DNA of 64,000 nt, from NCBI GenBank assembly GCA_965261645.1, contig CBDHDJ010000002.1, positions 310,001-374,000 on the forward strand. Direction: 5' to 3'. This DNA is from CBDHDJ01 sp965261645. GTDB taxonomy: Bacteria; Pseudomonadota; Alphaproteobacteria; SHVV01. This document shows positions 1-10,756 of the stretch, piece by piece. A program made the position numbers and the translations under genes. Below the pieces are notes generated by a model, which saw only the letters and a program-made list of their open reading frames with translations, had not been told where the DNA came from and made no database searches. Within the stretch, counting starts at the first letter, position 1. Each line of letters begins with the position of its first letter.

Positions 1-1
1 G

Positions 2-337
2 ATGACATCGATGAGTGAACCCATGACCTACAACTCCGTCTACATCGCGGCGGAAAGCCGGGACGAGGCCGTGGCCATCGGCCGCGCTCTCGTCGAAGAA
101 CGGCTCGCTGCCTGCGCGAACGTATTCGCTAGCGTCAAATCGCTTTACTGGTGGGAGGGCGCCGTGCAGGAGGACGATGAAGTGATCCTCATCCTCAAGA
201 CCCGGAGCGGACGCCTCGAGCGGTTGATCGAGCGGGCGAAAGCGCTCCACAGTTACGAGTGTCCCTGTATCGTCGCCTTTCCCATCGCCGCCGGCCATCC
301 CGACTACCTCGACTGGATTGCCGCCGAAACCGCTTGA
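2..337 (+). CDS. cutA: CutA family divalent cation tolerance protein
   Basis: The protein is a small cytosolic member of the CutA1 family. These form stable trimers with a ferredoxin-like fold and are linked to copper/divalent metal tolerance, although their exact role is disputed. Family landmarks are visible: ERLAACAN (residues 33-40), YWWEG (49-53), ILKTR (64-68) and a HSYECPCIV segment (83-91) matching the usual HPYE-x-P-x-I motif. The length (111 aa) fits the family at 100-115 aa. ATG codons at 2, 11 and 23 are all in frame, and no clear ribosome site separates them. The first lies at the window edge, so the start is uncertain. Confidence 0.93.
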   Translation: MTSMSEPMTYNSVYIAAESRDEAVAIGRALVEERLAACANVFASVKSLYWWEGAVQEDDEVILILKTRSGRLERLIERAKALHSYECPCIVAFPIAAGHPDYLDWIAAETA

Positions 338-433
338 GCTGGGTGCGATGACATTTTTCGCCGCACCTGCGAAGATGCCGGGCCTGAACCCGCTGCGATA
401 ACCGAAACCGCACCGTACTCGGCTACTTGACCC

Positions 434-1660
434 ATGCCTTCGCTATCGGCCCGCTTGACCCTCGGCTTCTCGTGCGTCGCCCACGCGTACACGCATCTCG
501 CCATGCTGCTGTACGCCACGGTCGTGCTCACGCTCGAGGACGCCTTCGCCATGTCCTATGCCGATTTGCAGTGGCTCGCGGTACCGGGCTTCGTGTTGTT
601 CGGGGTGGCCTCGCTGCCCGCCGGCTGGCTCGGGGACCGCTGGAGCACCGCGGGCATGATGGCGGTCTTCTTCCTCGGCCTCGGCGGCGCGCTGATCTTG
701 ACCGGATTCGCCACCTCGCCGAGGGGCCTCATGATCGGGCTCGCTCTCGCGGGCACATTCGCCTCGATCTACCACCCCGTGGGCGTCGCCTGGCTGGTCA
801 AGAACACGGTGAGCCGCGGCCGTGCGCTCGGTTTTCACGGGGTGTTCGGCAGCCTTGGCACGGCGGGAGCGGCGATCGCCGCCGGTGGCTTGGCCGACAC
901 GCTGGGCTGGCGCGCGGCGTTCATCGTGCCAGGTCTCGTCGGTCTCGCCGTCGGCCTGGTGTTTCTTGTGGCCCTGAAGCGCGGCCTCATCGTGGACAGC
1001 GAGACCGATGTCAAGCCCTCAACACCCCACGGCCCGATCAACTTCTGGCGGGTGATTTCGCTCCTGCTGATCTCGACATTGTGCCTCGGCCTCATTTATC
1101 AGGCGACGTCGGTGGCCCTGCCCAAGATCTTCGACGAGCGGCTCGCCGGCATGGTGGGATCGGGCTCGCTTGGCGTCGGTGCGATGGTTTCGCTCGTCTA
1201 TCTCGTGGCCGCGGGCGCGACTGTGCTCGGCGGCGAGCTTGCCGATCGTCTGCCCCTCAAATGGGTCTATTTCGCCGCGCAACTTCTCCAGTTGCCGGTG
1301 CTGCTGATCGGGTTCTATGCCCACAACTTCGTTCTCGTTGGCGCGGCGATCTGCATGGTGAGCCTCACCTATGCCGGGGGGCCCGCGGAAAACGTCATGT
1401 TCGCCCGGTACACGCCCCTAGCCTGGCGCAGCCGGATGTTCGGCCTCAAGTTCGTGGCGAGCCTCGGCGTGAGCACCTTGGGCGTGGCGCTGGTCCCGAC
1501 GATCTACGATCTCACGGGCTCGCTCGATGCCCTGTTCCTCGTCATGATGGTGTTCGCCGGCGTAGCGTGCCTGGCGATCTGGTTGTTGCCCTCCGAACGG
1601 CCGCAACCGGCTGAAATCAGCCAACCGGCCGAGACGCCCGCCACCAAACCGGCTGAATAA
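434..1660 (+). CDS. MFS transporter
   Basis: This is a 408-aa integral inner-membrane protein with about 12 hydrophobic segments and the usual central hydrophilic loop (residues 185-200). A motif-A-like GWLGDRW at 64-70, between membrane segments 2 and 3, supports the major facilitator superfamily. The substrate cannot be told from sequence. The overall look (N-terminal HAYTH, LGDRWS, GVFG) is reminiscent of the Fsr-like drug efflux branch, which is only an inference. The C-terminus ends in a Pro/Ala/Glu-rich tail. It sits alone between cutA and the convergent sulfhydrylase pseudogene, whose stop is only a few bases away. Confidence 0.88.
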   Translation: MPSLSARLTLGFSCVAHAYTHLAMLLYATVVLTLEDAFAMSYADLQWLAVPGFVLFGVASLPAGWLGDRWSTAGMMAVFFLGLGGALILTGFATSPRGLMIGLALAGTFASIYHPVGVAWLVKNTVSRGRALGFHGVFGSLGTAGAAIAAGGLADTLGWRAAFIVPGLVGLAVGLVFLVALKRGLIVDSETDVKPSTPHGPINFWRVISLLLISTLCLGLIYQATSVALPKIFDERLAGMVGSGSLGVGAMVSLVYLVAAGATVLGGELADRLPLKWVYFAAQLLQLPVLLIGFYAHNFVLVGAAICMVSLTYAGGPAENVMFARYTPLAWRSRMFGLKFVASLGVSTLGVALVPTIYDLTGSLDALFLVMMVFAGVACLAIWLLPSERPQPAEISQPAETPATKPAE

Positions 1661-1666
1661 GAAAAA

Positions 1667-3438
<1,772 letters not shown>

Positions 3439-3467
3439 GGACGGTCAGCGCGCTCCGCAGTCAACCG

Positions 3468-4292
3468 CTACCGCCCCTCCCAGGTGGGCGCGCGCTTTTC
3501 GAGAAAGGCATCGATCCCTTCCTCCGCGTCGAGGGCGAGCATGTTGCGGGTCATCACTTCGATAGCATAATCATAGGCCTCGCTGAGACCGCTTTCGAGC
3601 TGCCGATAGAACGCTTCCTTGCCGAGAGCGACCGTCGTCACCGATTTCGAGGCAATCTTCTGGGCGAGCTCTTGCACGGCCTGGTCGAGCGAAGACGCCG
3701 CTACGGCGCAGTTGATCAGGCCAGCGCGGACGGCCTCGCTCGCGCTGATGGCCTCGCCCGTGAGCAGCATCTCCATCGCCTTTTTGCGGCTTATATTGCG
3801 GCTAAGGGCGACCATGGGAGTCGAGCAGAAGAGCCCGATATCGACGCCGGGCGTCGCGAACTCGGCGGTCTCGGCGGCGATGGCCAAATCACAGGTGGCG
3901 ACGAGTTGGCAGCCCGCCGCCGTCGCCATGCCCTGGACCTTGGCGATGACGGGCTGGGGCAGGCGGACGATCCGCTGCATCAACCGGCTGCTTTGGTCGA
4001 ACTGCCGCCGGTAGGCCTCTTCGCGCGGGTCGGCGCGCAGCTCCTTGAGGTCGTGACCGGCGGAGAACACCGGTCCATGGGCGGCGATGACGACGACCCT
4101 GACCGAAGCGTCTTCGGCGATGGCGTCGAGCTCGCGCTGAAACGCCGTCATCAACTCGCCCGAGAGGGCGTTGCGGGCGCCGGGACGGTTGAGCATGAGG
4201 GTCGTAATGCCGTTGCCGTCGTCGCGCAGCAGGACGGGTTCGTTTGCTTTGTCAATGGCCGCGCTCGCTGCGGCACCCGCTTCGGCACGCAT
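3468..4292 (-). CDS. Enoyl-CoA hydratase/isomerase family protein (ECHDC3-like)
   Basis: This is a 274-aa crotonase-fold protein. The CoA/oxyanion-hole segment FSAGHDLKEL (76-85) and the second oxyanion segment AAGCQLVATCD (125-135) are present. Classical hydratases have Glu after GGGC; here it is Gln (GCQL). The second catalytic Glu region reads PGVDIGLF (148-155), also without Glu. This pattern is typical of ECHDC3-like members, so simple hydratase activity is doubtful. It appears to be the first gene of a minus-strand unit with the CoA-binding protein and the broken metY. Confidence 0.88.
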   Translation of the reverse strand: MRAEAGAAASAAIDKANEPVLLRDDGNGITTLMLNRPGARNALSGELMTAFQRELDAIAEDASVRVVVIAAHGPVFSAGHDLKELRADPREEAYRRQFDQSSRLMQRIVRLPQPVIAKVQGMATAAGCQLVATCDLAIAAETAEFATPGVDIGLFCSTPMVALSRNISRKKAMEMLLTGEAISASEAVRAGLINCAVAASSLDQAVQELAQKIASKSVTTVALGKEAFYRQLESGLSEAYDYAIEVMTRNMLALDAEEGIDAFLEKRAPTWEGR

Positions 4293-4502
4293 GAAACCTC
4301 CTTGGGCCTTACGAGCGCAAGATACCGCGCGGCTTCCCGAAGGGCCAGTAACGCACGGTCGACTGGTGGTCCGAATCGAAGTTCGCCAAATACTGGTTTG
4401 GCGCGACGATCACGCGGTCGAAAGGTTGATTCTGTCAGCTCAGGATTGTTCCATCCGCCGGTATCGCTAAGATGGCGCAGTTCGCCCGACCGGGGAGCCA
4501 CT

Positions 4503-4700
4503 ATGAGCAAGATCACCAACGCCGAATTCGAGGAGTTCTCCCGTCACGAGCTTCCCTTGACGCGCCAGCTGGGCGTCCAGCTCCTGGAGCTCGAGGCGGG
4601 GCACGCCCGACGGCGCCGAGGACTGAGCGCGACGAAACCTGGGCATTGGCCATCGACTCCTGTCCATGGCTCGACGCGGTATCCAAATACCTCTAGTTAA
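4503..4700 (+). pseudogene. Remnant of PaaI-type hotdog thioesterase
   Basis: The first ~38 residues (MSKITNAEFEEFSRHELPLT, then RQLGVQLLELEAGHAR) read like the N-terminus of a PaaI-family acyl-CoA thioesterase. After the GHAR region the frame turns into an Arg-rich nonsense tail that ends at about 4700. Only about 200 bp lie between the start and the rplM promoter, against about 420 bp for an intact gene, so the middle appears deleted. From memory, a thioesterase gene directly before rplM-rpsI is common in Rhodospirillales, which supports decay in place. It could still make a short peptide of no evident function. Confidence 0.5.
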
Positions 4701-4728
4701 GCCATTGTTAAATTAGCGATATTTGCCG

Positions 4729-4756
4729 TTGACTGTCGGGGATCACGTGGCATACT
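4729..4756 (+). promoter_or_regulatory. Putative sigma70-type promoter of rplM-rpsI
   Basis: TTGACT (4729-4734) and CATACT (4751-4756) are separated by 16 bp in a locally AT-richer stretch. They end about 35 bp before the rplM GTG start. The spacing and -35 match are good, the -10 is moderate. The call rests on sequence alone. Confidence 0.5.
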
Positions 4757-4790
4757 CCGCCAACATTGGGCAACGCCAGGGACCCACAAG

Positions 4791-5255
4791 GTGACAACCT
4801 ACTCCGCAAAACCGGACGACATCACCAAGAAATGGGTGTTGATCGATGCCGACGGCGTCGTCCTTGGGCGCCTAGCCAGCATCGTTGCTGCCCGGTTGCG
4901 CGGCAAGCACAAGCCGCAATTCACGCCGCACATGGACACCGGCGATCATGTGGTGGTCATCAATGCCGAGAAGGTGCGCCTCACCGGCCGCAAGCGCGAC
5001 GACAAGATCTATTACCGACACACTGGATATCCGGGCGGCATCAAGCAGCGAACGGCCGGTCAAATACTCGATGGCAAGCATCCCGAGCGCGTGGTGTTGA
5101 AGGCGGTCGAGCGCATGATGCCGCGTGGCCCTTTGGGGCGCCGCCAGTTCTCGCATCTGCGCGCTTATAGCGGCGCCGAGCACCCGCACGCTGCGCAAAC
5201 GCCGGACCTGCTCGATGTCGCCGGCATGAATCCCAAGAATGCGCGAGGAACCTGA
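4791..5255 (+). CDS. rplM: 50S ribosomal protein L13
   Basis: L13 is an early-assembling protein of the large ribosomal subunit. The 154-aa product carries the family pattern: [18 protein letters not shown] near the N-terminus, then [30 protein letters not shown] and the [13 protein letters not shown] segment. The start is GTG at 4791, preceded by AGGGA at 4778-4782 with 8 bp spacing. rpsI follows after 3 bp, the universal L13-S9 operon arrangement, so the two are co-transcribed from the promoter just upstream. Confidence 0.98.
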   Translation: MTTYSAKPDDITKKWVLIDADGVVLGRLASIVAARLRGKHKPQFTPHMDTGDHVVVINAEKVRLTGRKRDDKIYYRHTGYPGGIKQRTAGQILDGKHPERVVLKAVERMMPRGPLGRRQFSHLRAYSGAEHPHAAQTPDLLDVAGMNPKNARGT

Positions 5256-5258
5256 GCC

Positions 5259-5756
5259 GTGGCCGAGGAAACCCGTACGCTGACCGACCTCAAGGACCTG
5301 GCTGACGCGGAGACTCCGGCCGCGCCACCGGCGCCCGAGGCTCAGCCTCCGGAACCCAAGATCGATGCGCAGAACCGGGCCTACGCGACGGGTAAGCGCA
5401 AAGACGCAGTGGCACGCGTCTGGCTCAAGCCGGGCAGCGGAACCATCACCGTCAACGGCCGTACGTTCGAAACCTATTTTGCACGCCCGACGCTGCGCAT
5501 GATCATCGGCCAGCCCTTCACTGCTGCCAGCCGCGAGGGGCAGTACGATGTTTGGTGTACGGTGCGGGGTGGTGGCCTGTCGGGCCAGGCAGGCGCGCTG
5601 CGCCACGGCATCAGCCGGGCGCTCACCTATTATGAGCCGCCGCTGCGCCCCGTTCTCAAAGCGGGCGGATTCATGACCCGCGACTCGCGGGTCGTAGAGC
5701 GCAAGAAATACGGCAAGCGCAAGGCCCGACGAAGCTTCCAGTTCTCCAAGCGCTAG
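5259..5756 (+). CDS. rpsI: 30S ribosomal protein S9
   Basis: S9 binds the head of the small subunit, and its C-terminal tail reaches the P-site tRNA. The 165-aa protein has a Pro/Ala/Glu-rich N-terminal extension of about 38 residues, as in many Alphaproteobacteria. The core follows ([14 protein letters not shown] from residue 43, [14 protein letters not shown], and the Arg/Lys-rich end finishing in SKR). The start is GTG, 3 bp after the rplM stop. No strong U-tract terminator is evident downstream before argC. Confidence 0.98.
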   Translation: MAEETRTLTDLKDLADAETPAAPPAPEAQPPEPKIDAQNRAYATGKRKDAVARVWLKPGSGTITVNGRTFETYFARPTLRMIIGQPFTAASREGQYDVWCTVRGGGLSGQAGALRHGISRALTYYEPPLRPVLKAGGFMTRDSRVVERKKYGKRKARRSFQFSKR

Positions 5757-5923
5757 CACGCCCGGACGGCGGTTTCGCGACGGGCCTTGGGGCCCTGGGC
5801 GTCGGCGGGTAAGCGGGTCGCCAAGGCCCTCGTGGCCGGCAGCCGAAAAATTTCCCGGGCGCATCTCGATCATGTAAGTTGGAACGGCGGGCGTGAGCGC
5901 CACGTCACGCTCCGAAAAGAACC

Positions 5924-7015
5924 ATGGCGGACAAGACGAATCGGATACGGGTGGCAGTCCTCGGCGCCAGTGGATACACCGGCGGCGAGCTGTTGCGCTT
6001 GGCCGCACACCACCCCCAAATCGACGTGGTCGCGGTGACCGCCAAGCACCACGCCGGTCAACCCCTGGCCAGTGTGTTTCCCCACCTGTCGGGCTCGGGT
6101 TTTCAGAATCTCGTGGCGCTCGATGAGGTGGATTGGCATCAGGCCGATCCCGATATCGTGTTTTGCGCTTTGCCGTACGGCGCAAGCCATGATGTCGCGC
6201 GCGAGCTTCTTGATGGCCGCAAGGTCACCGCGGGCAAATCTTCCCCGCCCATGAAAATCATTGATCTTTCGCCCGACTTCCGCCTCGCTGACGTCGGTAT
6301 TTACGCCGAATGGTATGGCGAGGCGCACGGTGCGCCCGGGCTCCAGGCGGAGGCCGTTTATGGCTTGACCGAATTCACGCGCAAGGCGCTCAAGGGTGCG
6401 CGCTTGATTGCCTGTCCCGGTTGTTATCCGACCGCCTCGCTGCTCGGACTCGTGCCGCTGATCGAGGCCGGTCAGATTGCCGGTGACGACATCATTATCG
6501 ACGCCAAATCGGGTGTAACTGGCGCCGGCCGGGCCCTCAAGGAAGCCAATCTATTTGCCGAGGTGGCTGAAGGCGTCCACGCCTACGCCATCGCCCGACA
6601 CCGACACATGCCGGAGATCGAGCAGGAACTCGCGCGCGCGGCGGGGGTGCCCATGCGGGTCAATTTCACGCCCCATCTCATGCCGATGAACCGCGGTCTG
6701 CTGGCGACGATTTACGTGCGGCTCGCCAATGGGGCGGCAGCCGACGATTTGCGCGAGACCCTTGTCGCCCGCTACCGGGACGAGCCCTTTGTGAGCACGG
6801 TGGCGGCGGGCGATGTGCCCGCGACGCGGCATGTACGCGGCTCCAATCACTGCCTGATCGGCGTTTTCCCCGATCGGCTCGAGGGCCGCGCCATCATCGT
6901 GTCCGTCTTGGATAATTTGGTTAAAGGCGGGGCCGGTCAGGCGGTGCAGAATATGAATCTGGCCTGCGGCTTGCCCGAGACGACCGGGCTCGATCAGGCG
7001 CCGCTGTTTCCGTAA
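5924..7015 (+). CDS. argC: N-acetyl-gamma-glutamyl-phosphate reductase
   Basis: ArgC is the third enzyme of arginine biosynthesis. It reduces N-acetylglutamyl phosphate to the semialdehyde with NADPH in the cytosol. The N-terminal dinucleotide motif GASGYTG (14-20), DLSPDFRL (114-121) and the catalytic-cysteine motif CPGCYPT (164-170, nucleophile Cys167) are intact. So is a later HRHMPEIEQEL segment carrying the active-site His. The 363 aa slightly exceed the type 1 family norm of about 345. The location after rpsI is common in Rhodospirillales. The start at 5924 follows an AAAGAA stretch. Confidence 0.96.
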   Translation: MADKTNRIRVAVLGASGYTGGELLRLAAHHPQIDVVAVTAKHHAGQPLASVFPHLSGSGFQNLVALDEVDWHQADPDIVFCALPYGASHDVARELLDGRKVTAGKSSPPMKIIDLSPDFRLADVGIYAEWYGEAHGAPGLQAEAVYGLTEFTRKALKGARLIACPGCYPTASLLGLVPLIEAGQIAGDDIIIDAKSGVTGAGRALKEANLFAEVAEGVHAYAIARHRHMPEIEQELARAAGVPMRVNFTPHLMPMNRGLLATIYVRLANGAAADDLRETLVARYRDEPFVSTVAAGDVPATRHVRGSNHCLIGVFPDRLEGRAIIVSVLDNLVKGGAGQAVQNMNLACGLPETTGLDQAPLFP

Positions 7016-7030
7016 TCCGGCGGGGAGCCG

Positions 7031-7585
7031 ATGAACGATTCACATGACCGCACCGGTCCGGTGATCCTGCCCTACTGCAATAGCTTGCCGCGCATCGCAG
7101 ACGACGCTTTCATCGCTCCTGGCGCCGTCGTCATCGGCAATGTCGAGGTGGGTCCGGAGACCGGTATCTGGTTCAACTGCGTCGTACGCGGCGATGTCAT
7201 GAGCATTCGTATCGGCGCGGGCACCAACATACAGGACGGGACCATCGTCCATGTCTCGACCGATGAGTTTGCGACCGAGATCGGCGATCACGTAACCGTT
7301 GGCCACAACGCCATAATTCACGGCTGCCGGCTGGATGATGCCAGTTTTGTCGGTATGGGCGCCGTAGTGATGGACGGCGCGGTTGTTGAATCCGGCGCCA
7401 TGGTCGCCGCCGGCGCCCTCGTCACACCGGGCAAGCGAGTGCCAAGCGGGCAGCTGTGGGCGGGAAGCCCGGCCAAGCTGCTCCGCGATCTGACCCCGGA
7501 GGAAAGCGCCTTTATCGGTGAATCCGCGCGCCATTACGCCGAGCTCGCGGCGGTTTACCGCGGCCGGGACTCCAAAGACACGTAG
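7031..7585 (+). CDS. Gamma carbonic anhydrase family protein
   Basis: The 184-aa left-handed beta-helix protein is built of hexapeptide repeats (for example IGNVEVGPETGIW, VRGDVMSIRIGAGTNIQDG). It keeps the histidines expected for a trimeric metal site (IVHVS, VGHNAIIHGC). Members are annotated as YrdA/PaaY-like, and only some have proven carbonic anhydrase activity. It begins 15 bp after argC with the same orientation, so co-transcription is likely. Motif spacing and length fit the family. Confidence 0.92.
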   Translation: MNDSHDRTGPVILPYCNSLPRIADDAFIAPGAVVIGNVEVGPETGIWFNCVVRGDVMSIRIGAGTNIQDGTIVHVSTDEFATEIGDHVTVGHNAIIHGCRLDDASFVGMGAVVMDGAVVESGAMVAAGALVTPGKRVPSGQLWAGSPAKLLRDLTPEESAFIGESARHYAELAAVYRGRDSKDT

Positions 7586-7616
7586 ATCGCGCTACCGTGC
7601 CGGCCGGCGCAGTCTC

Positions 7617-8045
7617 TCAACTTGGCGGACTGGCGTCCACGAAAGCGAGCGTCACGTAGCGGAGGTTCGCGGCGCGCAACACAGCGCCCGATAGCATGGC
7701 GCCGCTCAGCGTCGCTTGCTCGAGGTTGGCGCCGGTAAAATCGGCGCCCGTCAGGTTGGCCTCGCTGAGGCAGGCCCCTCTCAGGTCCGCGCCGGTGAAA
7801 TCCGCGTCGGCCAAGTAGGCGCGGCTGAGGTCGACCTCGCACAGCTCGGCGTCGCTGAAATTCGCGCCCGTGAGCACGCATTTGCTGAAATCGGCACCGG
7901 TCGCGATGGCGTGCCTCAGATTGACGTAAGGCATGACCAGACCCGAAAGCGCGGCCCGGGTGAGATCGGCGCGGACCCCGTCGTCGAGATCACGTGTCCA
8001 TTTCTCGTGTTTCCTCAGAATGTCGGCGAATATTGTGGGTGTCAT
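7617..8045 (-). CDS. Pentapeptide repeat protein
   Basis: The 142-aa protein starts at MTPTIFADILRKHEKWTRD; a longer frame upstream to 8153 lacks support. From about residue 35 it consists of A(D/N)LXX-type pentapeptide repeats (GADFSKCVLTGANFSDAEL, ADFTGADLRGACLSEANL), which fold into a right-handed quadrilateral beta-helix. Its function is unknown. Some relatives mimic DNA, but nothing here points to that. Its upstream region was hit by the IS630-type element that begins about 94 bp before the start codon. Confidence 0.85.
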   Translation of the reverse strand: MTPTIFADILRKHEKWTRDLDDGVRADLTRAALSGLVMPYVNLRHAIATGADFSKCVLTGANFSDAELCEVDLSRAYLADADFTGADLRGACLSEANLTGADFTGANLEQATLSGAMLSGAVLRAANLRYVTLAFVDASPPS

Positions 8046-8138
8046 GTTGCTCACTATCGAAGTATGGGGCGCGGAAGCGGTGTGCGTGAGGTGCCGGCGG
8101 ATCGCGATCACCTGACCTGAATAGCAAAATGAGGTTGA

Positions 8139-9305
8139 TAATACCAACGGCACTAATTATTGACCTGAAATCGCCCAATCTCTCATTCCGATGGACATGA
8201 TCGTCTCGGGCTGGTCGATTAGTTTGTTCCAGGCTTGGCAACCGGCCTCGATGATGGCGTCGTAATCTTCGAAGACGCGGTTAGAGAGCCAATTCTGGCG
8301 GAGGTATTGCCAGATGTTCTCGACCGGGTTCAGCTCGGGCGAGCGCGATGGCAGCAGGATGATGGTGAGGTTCTTGGGGACCTTGAGCTGGTCGGTGCTG
8401 TGCCACCCGGCGCGGTCCATCAGGACGACGCCATGGGCCTTGGCGGCGACGTTGCAGCTGATCTCGTCGAGATGCATCTGCATGGCGGCTGTGTTGGCGA
8501 AGGGGAGCATGAGAGCGGCACCCTTGGCTCCCATGGGACAGATTGCGCCAAAGAGGTAGGCGTTCGTGTAGCGCTGATCGGCGGGCAGGCGTGGCCTTGT
8601 TCCCTTCTTCGCCCAAATGCGCACACGCCCGTTCTTCTGTCCCAGCCTGGCCTCGTCTTGGAACCAGATCTCGACCCGCTTGGTCTTGGGCAGACCGGCT
8701 AGGTGGGCAGCGAGCGTGCGGGGGAAGTTTTTTTGAACGCCTCGATCACCCGCTGGTCCTGCTTGGGGTGCTGCGGCCGGGCGCTGATGTGGGAGAAGGA
8801 CAGCGCGACGAGAAGGTCGGAGATCGCCCGCTCGCTATAGATCACGCCAAAGCGTTCTTCGATCACCCGTTTCAGGTCAACCCGCCGCCAGCGAACCACA
8901 CCGTCAATCTTTGGATCGGGGCCCGTTTCGACGATCACCGACAGTTCGCCCATCTGCTCGTCGGTCAAGAGCCGGGGGCGGCCCGCACCGGGACGGTTCT
9001 TCAAGCCGTCTGCCCCTTCATCGTTGAAGCGGTGCGCCCAGTCTCTCAGCGTCTGGCGATCCATGCCGCCGACCTTAGCGGCTTCCGCTCGGCTCATGCC
9101 GTCGTAAACCGCCGCCAAGGCCAAAAGCCGGCGAACTTGGCGGGGATCGCGACTGTGCTTGGCCAAACACCGGAGCTCAATGCTGTCGTAGTCGTCCCGA
9201 AGAGCAATGCATACTGACATGGCGAATCTCCTTCGCCAGCCTTGAATCACATCCAGCCCAAAAAGGGAATCCCTTGCGAGTCAGAATTTTGCGCCGTTGG
9301 TATAA
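8139..9305 (-). mobile_element. IS630-family insertion sequence (copy type A, ~1.16 kb)
   Basis: The ends are defined by the inverted repeat ATACCAACGG (8141-8150) and CCGTTGGTAT (9294-9303), with weaker similarity continuing inward. The element encodes a single DDE transposase in two overlapping frames on the minus strand. IS630/Tc1-like elements duplicate a TA. A TA lies next to the left end (8139-8140), but the right flank is not a clean match, so the outer limits are accurate to about 3 bp. Its sequence differs from the two IS630 copies at 19-20 kb and 35-36 kb. Confidence 0.85.
8157..9220 (-). CDS. IS630-family transposase, two frames joined at an A7 run
   Basis: The upstream frame (to 8699) carries the helix-turn-helix region (SRAEAAKVGGMDRQTLRDW). 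The downstream frame carries the catalytic RNase-H fold with the DDE triad: D in WFQDEARLG, D in LMDRAGWHS, E in NPVENIWQ. The frames meet at seven A residues (complement of 8728-8734). Reading one A twice (-1 shift) restores the expected ...FKKNFPRTLAAHLAGLPK sequence. This could be programmed frameshifting, known in some IS families, or a 1-bp deletion that killed the gene. The start is taken as MSVCIALRDD at 9220. Confidence 0.8.
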
Positions 9306-9466
9306 CTCGTAAGCGCGGCTGCATAGGCTGCGGTGAAATCGTGTCGCGAGGGGCTCGGCATCGGCCATAACGCCGCCATTTGGACCACCCGTTGTGATAG
9401 GGTAAAACCATGCCGATTCCGTTAATCGGACGGGCCGCCATGGGACAGCTTGTCGGGGGTAGAGGG

Positions 9467-10756
9467 ATGACATTGCACAGGCCTACGCACGGACGCGGAG
9501 GATATGGTCAGCCAATGTTCCGCATGGCCGGAGCGCTCGTCGTGGCTGCGGCGCTGTTGACCGCCTGCACCTATGTGCCCGATTGGGCCAATCCCGTGAG
9601 TCGGTACGACAACGTTTTCGATGGCTCGGCGCCACCTGCCGGGCCCGCGAGTACCACGTCGGCCGTGCAGACGACGGCGGGCGACGACTCGTTTCCGACG
9701 TTGAGTTCGGTGCCCGATCAGGCGCCCGAGGCATCGCAGGAGGGCGAGCGTCGGGAGATCGTCGAAGGCCTGGTGGCCGATCGAACCCACGCCGAGTACA
9801 CCGATGAGGAGATTCGGACCGACACCGCCGCCGCGCCACCACCGCCACCGCCACCGCCTGTGAGCACGAGCACGGAAGTAGCTGTGGTCAGCGACACGAC
9901 GCAGACCGCCACCGTCGCACCGCCACCGCCGCCGGCGGCGGCTGTCCCGAGCGGTGACACGGCCGCCGTCGGCGCGGCGCCTGAACCGGTCGAGCCGACC
10001 ATCATCGTGTCGGCCGCGCAGACCGACACGCAAAAGAGCGCGGCAGCGAGCACCGCTGCACCGTTGCCCCCCACGGTGATCGAGACGTTGTCGCCCGGGT
10101 CATCCATCTCGGCAGGCGCGGTGCAGGTGGCATCCGTGGTGCCAGCGCCCGCGGGCGGTCAAGCGACGGTCACGGAAGTGTTCAATCAGAAGCTCATGGC
10201 CTCGGCAAGCACCGTGACCACGGCCCCTCTGCACATCAACTTCGCGCCCTCTACGGCTCAGCCCTTGACCAATCTCCCCAGCAGCGTGCCGGCGGTCGTG
10301 CGCGATACCTACAACGAATCGCTTGTCCAATCGGCGGTCCTGACGACGGAGGCGGCGAGGGGCAGCGTGCTCGCAACGACCCGCATGCAGCCGCCGCCGG
10401 GACCCCGCGAGCCGATAGTGGTGAAGTTTCCGCACGGATCGGCCCAGCTCTCGGCGCGTGCCCGGCGCAACCTCAAGGCCGTTGTCCAGGCCTTCAATGA
10501 GCAGGGCGGGATCATCCGCGTGGTGGGCCATGCCTCCAGCCGAACGCGCAACATGACGATCGAGCAGCACAAGCTGGTCAATTTCTGGATATCGGTGGAC
10601 CGGGCGCACGCGGTCGCCAGCGAGTTGATGAGCCAAGGTGTCAATGCGACGGCCATTGCGGTTGAGGCGCGGGGCGATGCCCAGCCGCTTTACTTCGAGT
10701 CGATGCCAGCCGGCGAGGCCGAGAATCGGCGCGCCGAGGTCTTTTTCGAATTCTGA
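9467..10756 (+). CDS. OmpA-family lipoprotein with Pro/Ala-rich linker
   Basis: The 429-aa envelope protein begins with a lipoprotein signal: the hydrophobic stretch AGALVVAAALL runs into the lipobox LTAC, so Cys is the likely lipidated residue. A long low-complexity Pro/Ala/Thr/Val region with two polyproline runs follows. The C-terminal ~110 residues form an OmpA-like peptidoglycan-binding domain (VVKFPHGSAQLSARARRNLK, IIRVVGHASSRT, ENRRAEVFF). It probably tethers the outer membrane to peptidoglycan. GGGGG sits 7 bp before the ATG at 9467; ATGs at 9410 and 9515 are alternatives. Confidence 0.85.
   Translation: MTLHRPTHGRGGYGQPMFRMAGALVVAAALLTACTYVPDWANPVSRYDNVFDGSAPPAGPASTTSAVQTTAGDDSFPTLSSVPDQAPEASQEGERREIVEGLVADRTHAEYTDEEIRTDTAAAPPPPPPPPVSTSTEVAVVSDTTQTATVAPPPPPAAAVPSGDTAAVGAAPEPVEPTIIVSAAQTDTQKSAAASTAAPLPPTVIETLSPGSSISAGAVQVASVVPAPAGGQATVTEVFNQKLMASASTVTTAPLHINFAPSTAQPLTNLPSSVPAVVRDTYNESLVQSAVLTTEAARGSVLATTRMQPPPGPREPIVVKFPHGSAQLSARARRNLKAVVQAFNEQGGIIRVVGHASSRTRNMTIEQHKLVNFWISVDRAHAVASELMSQGVNATAIAVEARGDAQPLYFESMPAGEAENRRAEVFFEF

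Noticed and set aside
4872..6185. Long open frames opposite rplM-rpsI-argC, hom/glpX, moeA/mobA and the mrp genes (for example 4872-6185 minus, 10874-12268 minus, 44492-45727 plus, 59139-60713 plus)
   Set aside because: They are antisense to well-conserved genes, show Arg/Ala/Gly-rich composition without family motifs, and are what high-GC codon usage produces by chance.
8139..9305. Exact TA duplication for the first IS630-type element
   Set aside because: The left TA is present but the right flank does not give a matching TA next to the same inverted-repeat end, so exact boundaries were not claimed.
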